Assembly: GCF_023701745.1 (NCBI RefSeq)
Contig: NZ_JAJOZB010000001.1
Location: 9,037,001-9,101,000, forward strand
Length of the DNA: 64,000 nucleotides
DNA from: Streptomyces sp. RKAG293
GTDB taxonomy: Bacteria > Actinomycetota > Actinomycetes > Streptomycetales > Streptomycetaceae
Direction of reading: 5' to 3'
Part shown: positions 8,052-15,985 of the stretch, one piece after another
Position numbering within the stretch: the stretch's first letter is position 1
Layout of the letters: each line of letters opens with the position of its first letter
Position numbers and translations under genes: made by a program
The notes under the pieces: generated by a model
What the model saw: only the letters and a program-made list of their open reading frames with translations
The model's database searches: none
What the model was told of the DNA's origin: nothing

Positions 8052-8242
8052 GGCGTCAGCCATCGCCTGGGCGCAGTCGGGATCGCGGTTACGTTGACGG
8101 GATCTGCTGCCGATCCGTCAGGGGCGGACTAGCGCGGGGAGGCCGGGTGCACCGCGGCGATCGAGCGTGAATCGCCGTCCTCGACGAACGGCTGCCCGAT
8201 TCTCGCTCATTTCCCCATAGGCCCACGGCGGGGCCCGGCCCC

Positions 8243-8809
8243 TCACCCATGTGTGCGGCGCCGGTAGTAGTGCACGGCCACCACACCCAGCAGCGGCCCC
8301 CAGGCGGCCAGGGGCAGGTAGCAGGCGGTCAGGAGCCAGTTGCCCCACGGGGTGATGTCCATCTGGGCGTGCAGGGTCGTCCAGACAAGCAAGACTCCGT
8401 AGATGCTGCAGGCGAGTGCGCCGAACGCCGCCGGGACAACGGCAGCACGTATCGGAACCGGACGGCCTCCGAGATACGGCAGCCAACGCGGCCACACTTC
8501 TCCCCACGGCCGCACCAACCCGAGGGTCAGCCAGGCCAAGCCCTCTTGGGCCAGCGACAGCAGAGGCAGCACTAGCAGGCCCCAGCCAGGCAGGAGCATC
8601 GCGTCGTACTCGGGCTGCCCGAGTCCCAGCGGAACACCCAGTACGACGGCGAGGCGCCACAAAGCCGATGGCAGAGACAGCCAGACGGCCGCGGCCGCGG
8701 CACGTCGCGCCCAGGCCGGGACGCCCGGGACCGTCCGCTCCGATGCGCCGTGGGGCAGATGCTCTCCTTCGATCTGGGCCTTGTCGGCGAAGGGAACAGT
8801 GGTGGCCAT
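8243..8809 (-). CDS. Integral membrane protein of unknown function
   Basis: A 188-residue protein with about four hydrophobic helices separated by short loops, containing the segment WGEVWPRWLPYLGGRPVP. I do not recognise an enzyme or transporter motif; similar conserved membrane proteins are common in Streptomyces. The ATG at 8809 is chosen because GGAGG lies eight bases upstream; upstream in-frame ATGs lack such a site. It stands alone between the kinase and the DUF2079 protein. Confidence 0.75.
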   Translation of the reverse strand: MATTVPFADKAQIEGEHLPHGASERTVPGVPAWARRAAAAAVWLSLPSALWRLAVVLGVPLGLGQPEYDAMLLPGWGLLVLPLLSLAQEGLAWLTLGLVRPWGEVWPRWLPYLGGRPVPIRAAVVPAAFGALACSIYGVLLVWTTLHAQMDITPWGNWLLTACYLPLAAWGPLLGVVAVHYYRRRTHG

Positions 8810-9004
8810 GCGGCAACCTCCTTGATCAGCAGTGTCGTTCGGTGCGTGCACTTGATGCTTTCGCAGGCCTCCACTGCCCGCGTCCAGCCACGGCATGAAC
8901 ACCATCCGCACTGCGGCGTAACCGCATTGCCGCCGTATCAGCCCCGAGGCGTACGCGCTGCCGCAGCCAGGTGGGTCGGCGGCGGTGACCCGGGCGCTGT
9001 TGCA

Positions 9005-10426
9005 TCACTTCCGGCGCAGTACTACGTAGCCGTCCGCCGCGAAGACCTGGCGGAATCCGCTGACCTCGGACGGGCCGGGCCGGGTGCCGATGCCCGGGCG
9101 CTCGGTGTCGGAGACGATCCAGTCGACCGGCTGGCGGCGGACGTCGGTGATGTCCGGGGCGAAGAGGAAGACGGTGGCGCGGTCGGTGAGGTGGGGGGCG
9201 AGGTTGTGGCCGGCGGCGACCCGGGCGCCGTTGGGTATCAGGCTGACGGCCTGTCGGGCGGCCGTGATGCGTGGGGTGTCGGTCCAGAAGCCGGGGGTGA
9301 CGATCCGGGCCAGCGGGAAGAAGGAGCCGATCGCGGCGGCGGTGAGCGCCACGGCGAGCGGGATGCGGCCGCGGAGCCGTGTCGGCGCCTTGCCCCGGGA
9401 GACCGCGTCGATCAGGGCGAAGAACACGATGGGCATGAGGACCGCCGAGTAGTGGAAGTGGATGCCCCAGTACGAGGGGTTGTCCGACAGGAAGCGCCAG
9501 GCGAGCGTCGGCAGGGCCAGGGACAGCAGTGGGCTGCGGGCGGCGAGGAAGAGGGTGGGCAGCAGCGTCATGAGGAGGGTCAGTGCCTTCGTGCCGTTGG
9601 CGGCCAGGGTGCCGGCCGGGTTCTGCGAGCCGAGGTAGACGTAGGCGCCGCCGGGGTTGAAATGCGGGATGACGACCAGCACGATCAGCGCTGCCGCTGT
9701 CGGCCCCAGCACGCACAGCGCCAGCCCCGCCCGGCGGGCGGGGCCTGGTCCCCGGCGCAGCAGAAGCAGTCCGAGGACGAGGACCGTGGCCCCCATGTCC
9801 TCCTTGACCAGTAGCAGCGCCGATGCCCAGGCCGCGCAGGCGGTCCAGCGGCGGTCGAGGTAGGCGGCGAGCGCGAGGGCCAGCAGGGGCAGGGCGAAGG
9901 TCACTTCGTGGAAGTCGAAGCCGATGAGGTTCTGGATGCCCCAGCTGAGCGCGTACGCGGCGCCGATCCAGGGGCCGCCGCTGCGCGTCACGACGTAGAC
10001 CGACCACGCCGCCAGCGCGGCCTGGGCGATCAGCAGCGTCTCGACGTGCGGGAACAGCCTGTAGAGCGGGGCGAGGGTGGCGAGGACCGGATGGAAATGG
10101 TCCCCGAGCAGCGGGAAGGCGACGTCCTGCAGTCCCGGCGCGGCGGTCGCCGCGCGGATCTCCGAGGCAGGCAGGCGCAGGTCGGCGTAGGCACGGACGC
10201 CCTGGCCGAAGATGCCCAAGTCGTAGGCGCCGGTGTCGAAGCGGGCGTGATGGCGCAGCGCGTAGAGGGCGTAGAGCGCGAAGGACGCGAGCCCCAGGGT
10301 GGCGGCGGGCGAGACCGAGCGGACGCGGCGCCGGAGGCGGCCGCGGGCAGGGAGAGCGGCGGGGCGGGCGGTGGGGCGTGCGGGGGCGGTCGAGGTGTCG
10401 GGCAGGGAGCCGGTCGCGAGGGTCAC
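9005..10426 (-). CDS. DUF2079 multi-spanning membrane protein
   Basis: A 473-residue polytopic membrane protein. After a short Arg/Pro-rich N-terminus come roughly ten hydrophobic segments with the characteristic DTGAYDLGIFGQ, LGDHFHP and IGFDFHEVTFALPLLA motifs of DUF2079. Related GT-C-like proteins are membrane glycosyltransferases using lipid-linked sugars, but activity here is not shown. The GTG at 10426 is selected because upstream in-frame sequence overlaps the response regulator. It is divergent from the two-component pair, and the spacer holds a 10-base direct repeat, so the regulator may act here. Confidence 0.82.
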   Translation of the reverse strand: MTLATGSLPDTSTAPARPTARPAALPARGRLRRRVRSVSPAATLGLASFALYALYALRHHARFDTGAYDLGIFGQGVRAYADLRLPASEIRAATAAPGLQDVAFPLLGDHFHPVLATLAPLYRLFPHVETLLIAQAALAAWSVYVVTRSGGPWIGAAYALSWGIQNLIGFDFHEVTFALPLLALALAAYLDRRWTACAAWASALLLVKEDMGATVLVLGLLLLRRGPGPARRAGLALCVLGPTAAALIVLVVIPHFNPGGAYVYLGSQNPAGTLAANGTKALTLLMTLLPTLFLAARSPLLSLALPTLAWRFLSDNPSYWGIHFHYSAVLMPIVFFALIDAVSRGKAPTRLRGRIPLAVALTAAAIGSFFPLARIVTPGFWTDTPRITAARQAVSLIPNGARVAAGHNLAPHLTDRATVFLFAPDITDVRRQPVDWIVSDTERPGIGTRPGPSEVSGFRQVFAADGYVVLRRK

Positions 10427-10460
10427 GCGCTGACACTGCCTTTGACCTGCTGAGAAGAGG

Positions 10461-10480
10461 CTGAAGCTTCCTGAAGATCG
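10461..10480. promoter_or_regulatory. Candidate response-regulator binding site (10-base direct repeat)
   Basis: CTGAAGCTTC and CTGAAGATCG are adjacent 10-base units between the divergent DUF2079 and response regulator genes. OmpR/PhoB-type regulators commonly bind head-to-tail repeats on a 10-11-base pitch, so autoregulation is plausible. Inferred from spacing only. Confidence 0.45.
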
Positions 10481-10519
10481 TTTCAGGGAGATCGTCGCGG
10501 TCCGGGGATACTGGCCATC

Positions 10520-11197
10520 ATGCGAGTGCTGGTGATCGAAGACGAGGAGCGGCTGGCCGCCTCCCTCAAGCGCGGCCTGGAGGCCGCCGGGTACGCCGTC
10601 GACGTCGCCCACGACGGCCGGATCGGCCTGTGGATGGCGGGGGAGCACGCGTACAGCGCGATCATCCTCGACATCATGCTGCCCGGCCTCAACGGCTACC
10701 GGGTCTGCGCCCGTCTGCGCACCGACGGCGTCAACACCCCCATCCTCATGCTCACCGCCAAGAACGGTGAGTACGACGAGGCGGAGGCGCTGGACACCGG
10801 CGCCGACGACTACCTGGCCAAGCCCTTCTCCTACGTCGTCCTGGAAGCCCGGCTCCGCGCCCTGCTGCGCCGCGGCGGCCAACGGGTGCGCACCCAGCTG
10901 CGCCTGGGCGACCTGTGGCTCGATCCCGCCGCGCGGAACTGCGGACGCGGCGCCCATCGGATCGCCCTCACCGCCAAGGAGTTCGCGGTACTGGAATGCC
11001 TCGCCCGGCGGCCGGGCGAGGTCGTCCCGAAGATCGACATCGTGGACGACGTCTGGGACGTGTCGTACGACGGGGACATCAACATCGTCGAGGTCTACGT
11101 CAGTGCCCTGCGGCGCAAGATCGACGCGCCCTTCCAGCGCGCGGCGATCGAGACGGTGCGCGGCGGCGGCTACCGGCTGGCGGCCGACGGTGGCTGA
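10520..11197 (+). CDS. OmpR/PhoB-family response regulator
   Basis: A 225-residue protein. The receiver domain (1-118) has the acidic pocket EDEE, phospho-acceptor Asp51 in IILDIMLPG, and the conserved Lys101 in LAKPFSY. A winged-helix domain (about 130-222) ends in VRGGGYRL, typical of the OmpR class. The start ATG at 10520 fits the receiver N-terminus. Its stop overlaps the sensor kinase start by eight bases, so the two are translationally coupled and form one two-component system. Confidence 0.95.
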   Translation: MRVLVIEDEERLAASLKRGLEAAGYAVDVAHDGRIGLWMAGEHAYSAIILDIMLPGLNGYRVCARLRTDGVNTPILMLTAKNGEYDEAEALDTGADDYLAKPFSYVVLEARLRALLRRGGQRVRTQLRLGDLWLDPAARNCGRGAHRIALTAKEFAVLECLARRPGEVVPKIDIVDDVWDVSYDGDINIVEVYVSALRRKIDAPFQRAAIETVRGGGYRLAADGG

Positions 11198-12677
11198 CAC
11201 CCGCGCGGGCCGGGACCGCCTCGCCGTGGTGGCGGGCCTCAGCACCGTCGCCGTGCTCTGCGCGGGCCTTGCGGCTCTTCTGCTGATGAGCTCCGCGATG
11301 CCGCTGCCGGCCGGCAGCGACGTCCGTTTCGAAAGTCAGGCCCGCGCTCTCGCGCTCATCGAAGAGGTGGCGACGCCGGGAGCACTGCTGGCCGCCGTGT
11401 TCGTGGCCGCCGCCACCTGGCAGCTGGGCGGGAGCTCGCGCGGCCGGGGCGCGGTGACGGCCGCCGCCGCGACCGCGCTCCTGGTGACCTTCGCCGACGC
11501 GCGCTGGCTGCCCGCCGTCGTCCTGTCCGGCACCGACCGGCCGCGCCCCCACGTGTCATGGCTGGCCCTGGGCGGAGCCGCCGCGGCCTCCGGACTGCTC
11601 GTCGCCGCCACCACCTGGGTATCCGCGCGGCCACAGGAAGGGAGCACACCGGGCGCGGACCGGGGCCGTCCCCGTCGGCTGCTGGTCACCGGCTCCGCGA
11701 CCGCGGCCCTGATGGCCGTGGCCGCCTGGTTCTTCGTCCTGATCGGCCAGTCCTACCGCTGGGGGTGGAACCCCCGGGGCGCGCTCGTCAACTGGCTCCT
11801 GGCCATCGGCGGCGGACTCCTCGTCGGCGCCATCGTGCGGTTCGCCACCCGCAGCGCACTACACCCGGTCGAGAACCTCAACCGCGAACTGCAGGAGATC
11901 ACCGCCAGCCGCGCCCTCGACCAGCGGATCACGGTCCCCGAGATCGGCACGCTGATTCCCTGGCTGGCCCGCACCATCAACGTCATGCTCGACCGCGTCT
12001 TCGCCGGCGTCGCCCGTCAGCAGCGCTTCATCACCGACGCCTCCCACGAGCTGCGCAGTCCCATCGCCAACCTCCGCGCGTCCCTCGAATCCTCCCTCGC
12101 CCACCCCGAGAAGGTGGACTGGCCCGAGACCGTACGGGACGCGCTCACCGACATCGACAGGCTCCAGCACCTCACCGACGACCTGCTCCTGCTCGCCCGG
12201 CTGGACGACACCGCTGTGCCGGCCGGCACCCCTGTCGACCTCGCCGCGCTCGCCCACGATTTGGTCGAGGAGTTCCGCCACCTCCGCGTCCACCGGACGC
12301 TGCACTTCACCTTCCACGCCGACGACCCGGTCGTCGTCCACGGCAGCGCCGTGCAACTGGAGCGGCTGCTGCGCAACCTCCTCGACAACGCCGCGCGGCA
12401 CGCCCGCACGGTCACGGACATCGCCGTCACCTCCGGCGCCGACGGTCTGGCCCGGGTGGAGATACGGGACGACGGTCCCGGCATCCCGCCCGCCGACCGC
12501 GAGCGGATCTTCGAACGCTTCACCCGCCTGGACGGCGCCCGCGCCCGCGGCACCGGCGGCACCGGGCTGGGCCTGGCCATCGCCCGCGAGATCGCCACCC
12601 GGCACGGCGGAACCCTGCACGCGGCGCCCAACCCGTCGGGGGCTCTGTTCATCGCCGGTCTCCCACACGGGCGATGA
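11190..12677 (+). CDS. Sensor histidine kinase of the two-component pair
   Basis: A 495-residue protein. It has several N-terminal hydrophobic segments (about 10-33, 64-79, 87-110, 125-145, 165-185, 200-220), then a HAMP-like linker, a dimerisation/phosphoacceptor helix FITDASHELRSPIANLR (His286), and a catalytic ATPase domain with the N box LLRNLLDNAARHAR, G1 DDGPGIPP, F-box ERIFERF and G2 GGTGLGLA. All kinase boxes are intact. The GTG at 11190 overlaps the regulator gene and is preferred over an upstream out-of-context start. The stimulus is unknown; the multi-span sensor suggests a membrane cue. Confidence 0.93.
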   Translation: MADTRAGRDRLAVVAGLSTVAVLCAGLAALLLMSSAMPLPAGSDVRFESQARALALIEEVATPGALLAAVFVAAATWQLGGSSRGRGAVTAAAATALLVTFADARWLPAVVLSGTDRPRPHVSWLALGGAAAASGLLVAATTWVSARPQEGSTPGADRGRPRRLLVTGSATAALMAVAAWFFVLIGQSYRWGWNPRGALVNWLLAIGGGLLVGAIVRFATRSALHPVENLNRELQEITASRALDQRITVPEIGTLIPWLARTINVMLDRVFAGVARQQRFITDASHELRSPIANLRASLESSLAHPEKVDWPETVRDALTDIDRLQHLTDDLLLLARLDDTAVPAGTPVDLAALAHDLVEEFRHLRVHRTLHFTFHADDPVVVHGSAVQLERLLRNLLDNAARHARTVTDIAVTSGADGLARVEIRDDGPGIPPADRERIFERFTRLDGARARGTGGTGLGLAIAREIATRHGGTLHAAPNPSGALFIAGLPHGR

Positions 12678-12785
12678 ATCAAGGACGTTGGTCACCGATG
12701 GCGTGCGTGCTTCGCTGACCGACTGACCGCCCGGTCGGCCCGGCCCGGCTTGATCCGGAGGGATGGAGGAAGACGTCAGGTCCGT

Positions 12786-13409
12786 TCAGCTCTCCAAAGG
12801 GTGCGTTTTCGCCAGGACACGTTCGGCGAGACCGCTCCGTATGGCCGCCGCGGGGGAGCTGTCGGGCTTGCGGGCGGCCTGGTCACGGAAGCAGGCCAGG
12901 AACTCGTCCGCGAGGCCCTCGCGCGGGTAGCGGGCCAGCACCTCCGCCCGGAACCCGGCGGTGAAGTCGTCCGCGTTCCGCCCCGAGATGTCCACACCGG
13001 TGGCCCGCTCCAGCAGATGGCCCTCCGGGTCCTCCCGTACGTCCACCGAGTCCCACATGTGCCGCACGATGACATCGGACAGCCGCTGCCGGCGCTCCAC
13101 CGGCCATCCGGCCCCGGCGCCGAATACCCAGGCCACGTGCCCGCCGGCTTCGTCGAAGGCGACGGTATGGCTGTCGAACTGCGGGACCAGCCCGATGTCG
13201 TGGAGCAGCGCGGCCACGTACAGCAGCTCGGCGTCGTACTCGATGCCCTGGTCCGCGGCGTACGCGGAGGCCCACACGTAGGACCGGATCGAGTGGTTCA
13301 GCAGGGCGGGCGTGCAGTAGGCGCTGGCGACCTCGAGAGCGGCGGCACATGCGGCGGTGCCGGGGGCGGCGGGTACGGTCAGAGCTTCGCGGGACGTTTC
13401 GTGGGTCAT
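12786..13409 (-). CDS. HD-domain phosphohydrolase-like protein
   Basis: A 207-residue protein with a metal-binding HD fold: NHSIRSYVWA (His39), LLHDIGL (His70-Asp71) and a downstream VIVRHMW helix. The order resembles the small cyanamide-hydratase-like/YedJ-type HD proteins rather than (p)ppGpp hydrolases. Probably a cytoplasmic metal-dependent hydrolase or lyase of unknown substrate. The ATG at 13409 is preferred to one seven codons upstream, with no strong ribosome site for either. It is convergent with the sensor kinase gene. Confidence 0.8.
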   Translation of the reverse strand: MTHETSREALTVPAAPGTAACAAALEVASAYCTPALLNHSIRSYVWASAYAADQGIEYDAELLYVAALLHDIGLVPQFDSHTVAFDEAGGHVAWVFGAGAGWPVERRQRLSDVIVRHMWDSVDVREDPEGHLLERATGVDISGRNADDFTAGFRAEVLARYPREGLADEFLACFRDQAARKPDSSPAAAIRSGLAERVLAKTHPLES

Positions 13410-13644
13410 GGCGCCGAGTATGCCGACCACCCCGGTGTCTTTCGATCACCGGTGCCCCGAAGACCTCCTGGGCCGGGGCCGGGTCGAGGCGCTAAGGGAA
13501 GAGAGACCACTCGCTCGAACTGGGTGCAGTCCGCCCGATGCCCGATGCCCGAGCCCGACGACCCAGACCGGCGGTAGTCACATGGTCGGGCGAACGGGTC
13601 CGGTACAAGCCGCCCAAGCAACCCGCACGTGTCGTGCCCCGGCC

Positions 13645-13668
13645 CCGGCGCGCGCCGCAGCGCGCCGG
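13645..13668 (-). terminator. GC-rich hairpin after the TetR gene
   Basis: CCGGCGCGC (13645-13653) pairs with GCGCGCCGG (13660-13668) across six bases. It begins 10 bases after the TetR stop on the minus strand. Likely an intrinsic terminator without a U-tract. Confidence 0.6.
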
Positions 13669-13678
13669 CGTCCCCGGA

Positions 13679-14254
13679 TCAGGGCGCGGTGGCTTCCCAG
13701 GCCGCCGTGATCATCCGGAAGACCTCGTCCACCGTGGCCCCGGGATCGTCCGCCCGGCAGGCCAGCGCGTAGGCGTCGATGGCGAACCGCGCGGTCGCGC
13801 GGCAGGCCGTCGCACTGCGGGACAGGTGGGGGTCGGCGGCCAGCGCCGTTGCCAGTGCCTGCGCGTGACGCAGGCTCATCGACTCCTCGTATTCCCGCAG
13901 GGCGGGTGATTCCTCGATCATGCGTCGGACGGGGGCACTGCCCTCCGCCGTGCAGTGCCGCACCAGGGCCTGGACCTCGCGGTGCAGCGCCGGGATGAGC
14001 GGCTCGTGCGGAGGCCGTTCGGTCACCGCCCGCGTGAGGCGCTGCTCGAAGGCCTGGTCGCGCTCGAACACCAGGGCCTCCTTTGAGACGAAGTGGGCGA
14101 AGACGGTGGTGACGGCGACGTCGGCCTCGGCCGCCACGTCACGGATGCCCACGGCGTCGTATCCGCGCTCCAGGAAGAGGCGCAGCGCGGTGTCAGCGAT
14201 CTTCTGACGGGTCGCGGCCTTCTTGCGTTCGCGGCGTCCGGATGGCTCGGTCAT
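13679..14254 (-). CDS. TetR-family transcriptional regulator
   Basis: A 191-residue regulator with HTH residues 10-58 (ATRQKIADTALRLFLERGYDAVGIRDVAAEADVAVTTVFAHFVSKEALVFE), followed by a helical ligand-binding domain. Start ATG at 14254. The gene is divergent from an MDR-type oxidoreductase, and the 70-base spacer contains a perfect palindrome. By family habit it probably represses the oxidoreductase and itself until a quinone or electrophile-like ligand binds. Confidence 0.9.
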   Translation of the reverse strand: MTEPSGRRERKKAATRQKIADTALRLFLERGYDAVGIRDVAAEADVAVTTVFAHFVSKEALVFERDQAFEQRLTRAVTERPPHEPLIPALHREVQALVRHCTAEGSAPVRRMIEESPALREYEESMSLRHAQALATALAADPHLSRSATACRATARFAIDAYALACRADDPGATVDEVFRMITAAWEATAP

Positions 14255-14296
14255 GGCCTGACACTATCAGGTATGAATTCCTAACAGTTGTAAAAT

Positions 14297-14309
14297 CCTA
14301 ACGGTTAGG
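14297..14309. promoter_or_regulatory. Candidate TetR operator
   Basis: CCTAACGGTTAGG is a perfect inverted repeat with a one-base centre, 15 bases before the oxidoreductase ATG. A related half, CCTAACAGTTG, lies at 14279-14289. The paired TTAGG/CCTAA arms suit a TetR dimer covering both divergent promoters. Confidence 0.65.
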
Positions 14310-14324
14310 TCTATCTTCGGCCGC

Positions 14325-15218
14325 ATGAGGAAAATCAGCTTCGCCGAGTTCGGCGGTCCCGAGGTCCTGCAACTGGTGGAAGCCGAGGAGCCCCACGCGA
14401 GCCCCGGCCGGATACGCATCGCCGTACGGGCGGCGGGGGTCAACCCCGTCGACTGGAGGATTCGGGAGGGCCAGGTCCTGGGAGCCCATCCGGTCGAGCT
14501 GCCCGCCGGGGTCGGATTGGACGCCGCCGGGGTGGTGGATGAAATCGGCGAGGGCGTCGAGGGGGTCGAAGTCGGCGACCGCGTGTTCGGCGAAGGCGCC
14601 GACACGTACGCCGAATTCGCCGTGCTGTCGGCCTGGGCCCGGATGCCCGAGGGACTGGCCTTCGAGGAGGCGGCCGGGTATCCGTCGGTGGTGGAGACCG
14701 CGCTGCGCATCATCCGCGAGGTCAGCGTGCTGCCAGGGCAGACGCTGCTGGTCAGCGGCGCGTCCGGCGGCGTCGGGTCGGCGGTGCTGCAGATCGCCCG
14801 CGCGCGCGGCATCACGGTGATCGGCACGGCCGGGGCCGCGAACCAGGACTACCTGCGCGGCCTGGGCGCCCTCGCCACGACCTACAACAAGGGCTGGGTC
14901 GAACGGGTGCGGCACCTGGGCCGGGTCGACGCCGCCCTCGACCTGGCCGGCTCCGGCGTGATCCGCGAACTCGTCGAGCTGACCGGGGACCCGCGCAAGG
15001 TCGTCTCCATCGCCGACCTCGATGCGCCGCAACTGGGCGTCCGGTTCTCCGGCGTGGCCGGGAGCGTGCCGGACGCGCTCGCCGAGGCCGTCGATCTCAT
15101 CTCCCGGGGCAGGCTCCACATCCCGGTCGAGAAGTCGTACCCGCTCACCGAGGCAGCAGTGGCGCACACGGACAGCCGCGCAGGCCACACCCGCGGGCGC
15201 CGGGTCCTGGTCGTCTGA
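14325..15218 (+). CDS. NAD(P)-dependent MDR oxidoreductase (quinone oxidoreductase-like)
   Basis: A 297-residue zinc-independent medium-chain dehydrogenase/reductase. The N-terminal GroES-like part contains VRAAGVNPVDWRIREG and GLDAAGVVDEIGEGV. The Rossmann half carries LLVSGASGGVGSAVLQIARARG for NADPH binding. The classic structural and catalytic zinc ligands are absent, as in the QOR group, which reduces quinones or enones. It is slightly shorter than the usual 310-330 residues. Divergent from and probably controlled by the TetR gene through the 14297 palindrome. Confidence 0.88.
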   Translation: MRKISFAEFGGPEVLQLVEAEEPHASPGRIRIAVRAAGVNPVDWRIREGQVLGAHPVELPAGVGLDAAGVVDEIGEGVEGVEVGDRVFGEGADTYAEFAVLSAWARMPEGLAFEEAAGYPSVVETALRIIREVSVLPGQTLLVSGASGGVGSAVLQIARARGITVIGTAGAANQDYLRGLGALATTYNKGWVERVRHLGRVDAALDLAGSGVIRELVELTGDPRKVVSIADLDAPQLGVRFSGVAGSVPDALAEAVDLISRGRLHIPVEKSYPLTEAAVAHTDSRAGHTRGRRVLVV

Positions 15219-15439
15219 GCCGCGGCCCGCCCGGCGTCCCACACCGAACGGCCGGTCACCAGCGGGTGGTGAAGCGTCGTCGGACGAAACCGGGTCGGTC
15301 ACGCCCCGCCCACCAGGGCAACTCCGGCGCCCTCCGCCGCGATCCGCTTCAGGCCATCGCCGTTTCCGCACGGGCCGGTCGCCGCACCGGCCGGTCGCCG
15401 CCCGGTGCGGAGACGGCTAGGACTATCGCCTGCCTCGCT

Positions 15440-15595
15440 CGTTCGTACTCGGGTGTGGCGTCGGAGAGCAGCGGACGGACTCGCGACCACGCGCCGTCCG
15501 CGCCGACCAGCACGCTGGTGACGATGGCGTAGAACTCGTCCGTCAGGCCGGCCGCCTTGAGGGAGAGTTGCCCGTTGTCGTCGTGGATGAGGCAA
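15440..15595 (-). pseudogene. Remnant of a TetX-like FAD-dependent monooxygenase
   Basis: In one minus frame the peptide LIHDDNGQLSLKAAGLTDEFYAIV is joined directly to VLVGADGAWSRVRPLLSDATPEY. In full-length TetX-type FAD monooxygenases these two blocks lie roughly 80-100 residues apart; the second is the GADGAxSxVR motif. The sequence therefore carries an internal deletion and has lost both ends, including the N-terminal GxGxxG. No other part of the gene is visible in the flanks. A decayed flavin monooxygenase, not expected to make an active protein. Confidence 0.7.
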
Positions 15596-15780
15596 CTCAC
15601 CACCCACAAGAGCCACAAGGTAACGGAGGGTGTCAAGTCGATGCACTTCGGGCACAGATAGTTACCTTCGTCACATGACAACGGGGAACGCATCGGATGG
15701 CTGAGCAAGTCTCATACGTAGAGACGTAGTTGGGCACATGGGCCGGACATCACCCGGGCCGGAATGACAGAGGAGAAGCC

Positions 15781-15972
15781 ATGCGAGCGTTCGCGCTGTT
15801 TCATGCCCGGCCGGCCACCCCGGACACATTCACCGCCCTCTACACCTACGACGGCGCGCGGCAACTCAACGTCCTGCCCGACGGACGACCCGTCATCAGT
15901 GACCCCGTGATGCTGCTGGCCACCGGCTCCACCACCTCCACCGCCGGTTCCAAGACCCACTTCGACGACTGA
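15781..15972 (+). CDS. ATP-grasp RiPP (graspetide) precursor peptide
   Basis: A 63-residue precursor. The N-terminal part begins MRAFALFHARP, as in the TgmA-like precursor family, followed by a YDGARQLNVLPDGRP leader block. The C-terminal core (about 45-63) is LLATGSTTSTAGSKTHFDD: many Thr/Ser donors, one Lys, and only the final Asp62-Asp63 as acidic acceptors. ATP-grasp ligases of this type join such side chains by ester or amide bonds. The ATG at 15781 has GAGGAG upstream; a longer in-frame start at 15730 lacks family similarity. The maturase gene follows 13 bases later. The product structure is inferred. Confidence 0.82.
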   Translation: MRAFALFHARPATPDTFTALYTYDGARQLNVLPDGRPVISDPVMLLATGSTTSTAGSKTHFDD

Positions 15973-15985
15973 GCCTGAGACGTTC

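Noticed and set aside
11859..12695. Long minus-strand frame opposite the histidine kinase
   Set aside because: It mirrors the kinase gene, has Val/Gly/Asp-rich shadow composition and no motif; the plus strand has all kinase boxes.
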